Part shown: positions 3,694 to 5,211 of the stretch, piece by piece
Layout of the letters: each line of letters opens with the position of its first letter
Position numbering within the stretch: the first letter of the stretch is position 1
Source of the DNA: Planctomycetes bacterium UBA1662
Lineage (GTDB): Bacteria; Planctomycetota; UBA8108
Assembly (NCBI GenBank): GCA_002320775.1
Contig: DCKY01000186.1
Location: forward strand, 1 to 5,211
Length of the DNA stretch: 5,211 bases
Direction: 5' to 3'
Notes under the pieces: generated by a model
The model's database searches: none
Told to the model about the DNA's origin: nothing
What the model saw: the letters and a program-made list of their open reading frames with translations, nothing else
Translations under genes and position numbers: made by a program

Positions 3694-5211
3694 ATGTTTC
3701 GAAATAGATGTACCTGGTTTTCCATCGCGTTGATTTCTGTTCTTGCGATGGCCGTTCCACAGGTTCTATCCCAGGGTTTTGTCGATAACTTCAACCGTCC
3801 TGACCAGGATGGTCCTCCGGAAGATTGGACCGTTTTCAGGGGAGAATGGATCCTTGCCAGCGGCTCCCTGGTTGGTGAGGCCAGCGCAGCTGACAGCAGC
3901 CCTTCGACAGAGGCCTGGATCTGGGCTGGCCAGCCTGCGCTGGAAGAGTCCTCCAGCCTGGAGCTTCGCTTTGATATGAATTTTCTTTCCGATTCCAGCT
4001 CTGAGGATGGCGTCGGTCGCCATGCGGGCGTCATGTTTTGCGCTTCGACACCGACCCACCGCTGGGATGGGGAAAACAATGGCTACTGCCTTGATTGGAT
4101 CGATCGCATCGAAGACCGTGGGATCCGTCTCCTGCGGATAGATGGTGTCGACCAGACGGTTTTGAATATCGGCGGTGGAGCACTACGCGAGCCTCCTTCG
4201 AGCTGGAGGGTGTCGGTCGATTCCAGCCTGGTTCGAGTCTGGGGAGATGGTGAGCTTCTCATCGAGGTCGAAGACGACGCTCATCGCGGCGGTTACCTGG
4301 GATTCTGGGCCTGGAGCAACGGGACGCGGGTCGCTTACGATAACGTGATGACAGGGGGTGTGAATCTTCTTCCACTGGCGGAGCAGCGTACTGTCCGGCT
4401 TCAGCCCGGGGTAGATGGCGAAGACACCGAGGTCTATTATTTTACGGCGCACAGGGAGGCAGGCGCCCCGGGAAACGCGATTGTCTTTTCTCTCGATGGA
4501 CAGGAAGGCGATGAAAACGCGCTCCTGATGGCCTGGGGGCGAGTGCCGACACGAAACGACTACGACCTGGTCGCCGACGCTTCGGGCCAGGCTGACCAGC
4601 GATTGGTCATTCCTTTCGCGCGAGATGATATCGTCTACGTTGTTCCATACGCGAAGTCGGACACTCCTGAGGGAAACGGTTTTAATACGGTCACCTTGCA
4701 GGCCGAGTTGCCGGGAATCCTGCTCGATTCCCTGTCGGTGGAATCAGGGGCCAGGCCCGCTCCAGGGGCTCCCGTCAACAGGGTGACCACCTCGGTCTTT
4801 GGCGCGGGCTTCACAGAAGAGACCACCTTTGCCTTTTCAGGGCAGGCGGGGAAAGGGGTGGTCCTTATTTCTGAGACACGCTTCGTTTCTTCGAGCCACG
4901 TTCTGCTGACCCTGGCGTTGTCGGGGCGGACCAGCTCGGGGCTCTACCAGCTCGTGGCCAGCAATGGGGATGAGGGTGCCCAGCTGCAAGACGCCTTCCT
5001 CGTGACGGGAGAAGACGCTCCAGGAGTTCTCGAGGTGGACCTGATCGCCGCGGGGGAGGTCAGGCCTTTTCGCTCGCGTCCTTTGCAGGTCCGCTACAGC
5101 AACATCGGCGGAGGCTCCCTGGCGCCTCGTCTTCTGCGGGTCCATCCGCCCGCGGGGGTCCAGCTCAAGCTGGCCGGGGATGACGCTTTCGCTCCTCCCG
5201 AGGTGCCGGTT
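3694..5211 (+). CDS. Large exported multidomain protein (jelly-roll, PPC-like, TIG-like modules), 3' truncated
   Basis: The frame stays open for 506 codons to the window edge, so the C-terminus is missing. Residues 1-27 are a signal peptide (MFRNR, then a hydrophobic core, cleavage probably near VLS-Q). Residues 28-222 look like a concanavalin-type jelly-roll: it opens with FVDNFNRPDQDGPPEDWTV, GEW and GSLVGEA, and closes with GYLGFWAWSNGTRVAYDNV. C116 and C132 could form a disulfide. Residues 223-338 resemble a PPC (pre-peptidase C-terminal) beta-sandwich, from TVRLQPG to DDIVYVVPYA. Residues 339-441 resemble an Ig/TIG fold (VFGAGFTEETTFAF, GLYQLVASNGDEG, DAFLVTG). From 443 a further module, PGVLEVDLIAAGEVRPF then VRYSNIGGGSLAPRLL, looks CARDB- or Ig-like. 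These assignments rest on pattern recognition, not a search. Such architectures are typical of very long surface or secreted proteins, sometimes with RHS/YD repeats further on. A role in binding glycans or surfaces is inference. Confidence 0.9.
   Translation, partial: MFRNRCTWFSIALISVLAMAVPQVLSQGFVDNFNRPDQDGPPEDWTVFRGEWILASGSLVGEASAADSSPSTEAWIWAGQPALEESSSLELRFDMNFLSDSSSEDGVGRHAGVMFCASTPTHRWDGENNGYCLDWIDRIEDRGIRLLRIDGVDQTVLNIGGGALREPPSSWRVSVDSSLVRVWGDGELLIEVEDDAHRGGYLGFWAWSNGTRVAYDNVMTGGVNLLPLAEQRTVRLQPGVDGEDTEVYYFTAHREAGAPGNAIVFSLDGQEGDENALLMAWGRVPTRNDYDLVADASGQADQRLVIPFARDDIVYVVPYAKSDTPEGNGFNTVTLQAELPGILLDSLSVESGARPAPGAPVNRVTTSVFGAGFTEETTFAFSGQAGKGVVLISETRFVSSSHVLLTLALSGRTSSGLYQLVASNGDEGAQLQDAFLVTGEDAPGVLEVDLIAAGEVRPFRSRPLQVRYSNIGGGSLAPRLLRVHPPAGVQLKLAGDDAFAPPEVPV

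Noticed and set aside
3609..4079. Antisense frame (156 codons) over the start of the large exported protein
   Set aside because: It opposes a signal peptide and jelly-roll domain with a clear ribosome binding site, and has no features of its own.
1..5211. Search for CRISPR repeats, tRNA or rRNA genes, insertion-sequence ends, transposase or phage genes
   Set aside because: No spaced direct repeats, cloverleaf patterns, terminal inverted repeats or recombinase motifs were seen; the only large-scale repeats are the WD40 blades and the CAG/AAG tract.

Overview
The window is GC-rich, moderately compact bacterial DNA with four substantial genes, all on the + strand, plus one weaker small reading frame. 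A formylglycine-type sulfatase, a WD40-only lipoprotein, a membrane-anchored coiled-coil protein, and a very long exported protein with jelly-roll, PPC-like and Ig/TIG-like modules together suggest a member of the Planctomycetota or a related PVC-group bacterium. This placement is inferred from gene content; no rRNA or marker gene is present.

Layout. 1-822: the C-terminal part of a sulfatase whose start and formylglycine motif lie upstream; it ends in a Lys/Gln tail. 823-968: a short intergenic leader with a conspicuous inverted repeat just before a good ribosome binding site. 969-1838: a 289-residue protein with one N-terminal membrane segment, coiled coils, LTxxQ-like motifs and an Arg/Ser/Gly tail. 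1839-2181: a 343-bp gap with no convincing gene, holding an operator-like 19-bp dyad next to a -10-like box and a three-codon minicistron with a strong Shine-Dalgarno. 2182-2430: a possible small single-pass membrane protein. 2440/2470-3441: a seven-bladed WD40 lipoprotein, most likely starting at TTG 2470. 3442-3693: an intergenic stretch with an AT-rich island and a stem-loop. 3694-5211: the N-terminal 506 residues of a large secreted multidomain protein with no stop before the window edge.

Functionally, every gene downstream of the sulfatase looks directed to the membrane or beyond. The small membrane ORF and the WD40 lipoprotein are close enough to be co-transcribed; the others are separated by gaps of 146-343 bp and may be independent units. 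Nothing in the window is an obvious defence system, mobile element, CRISPR array, rRNA or tRNA. The more unusual features are the two dyad elements in leader regions, the exact 42-residue periodicity of the propeller, and the incomplete, possibly giant exported protein at the right edge.
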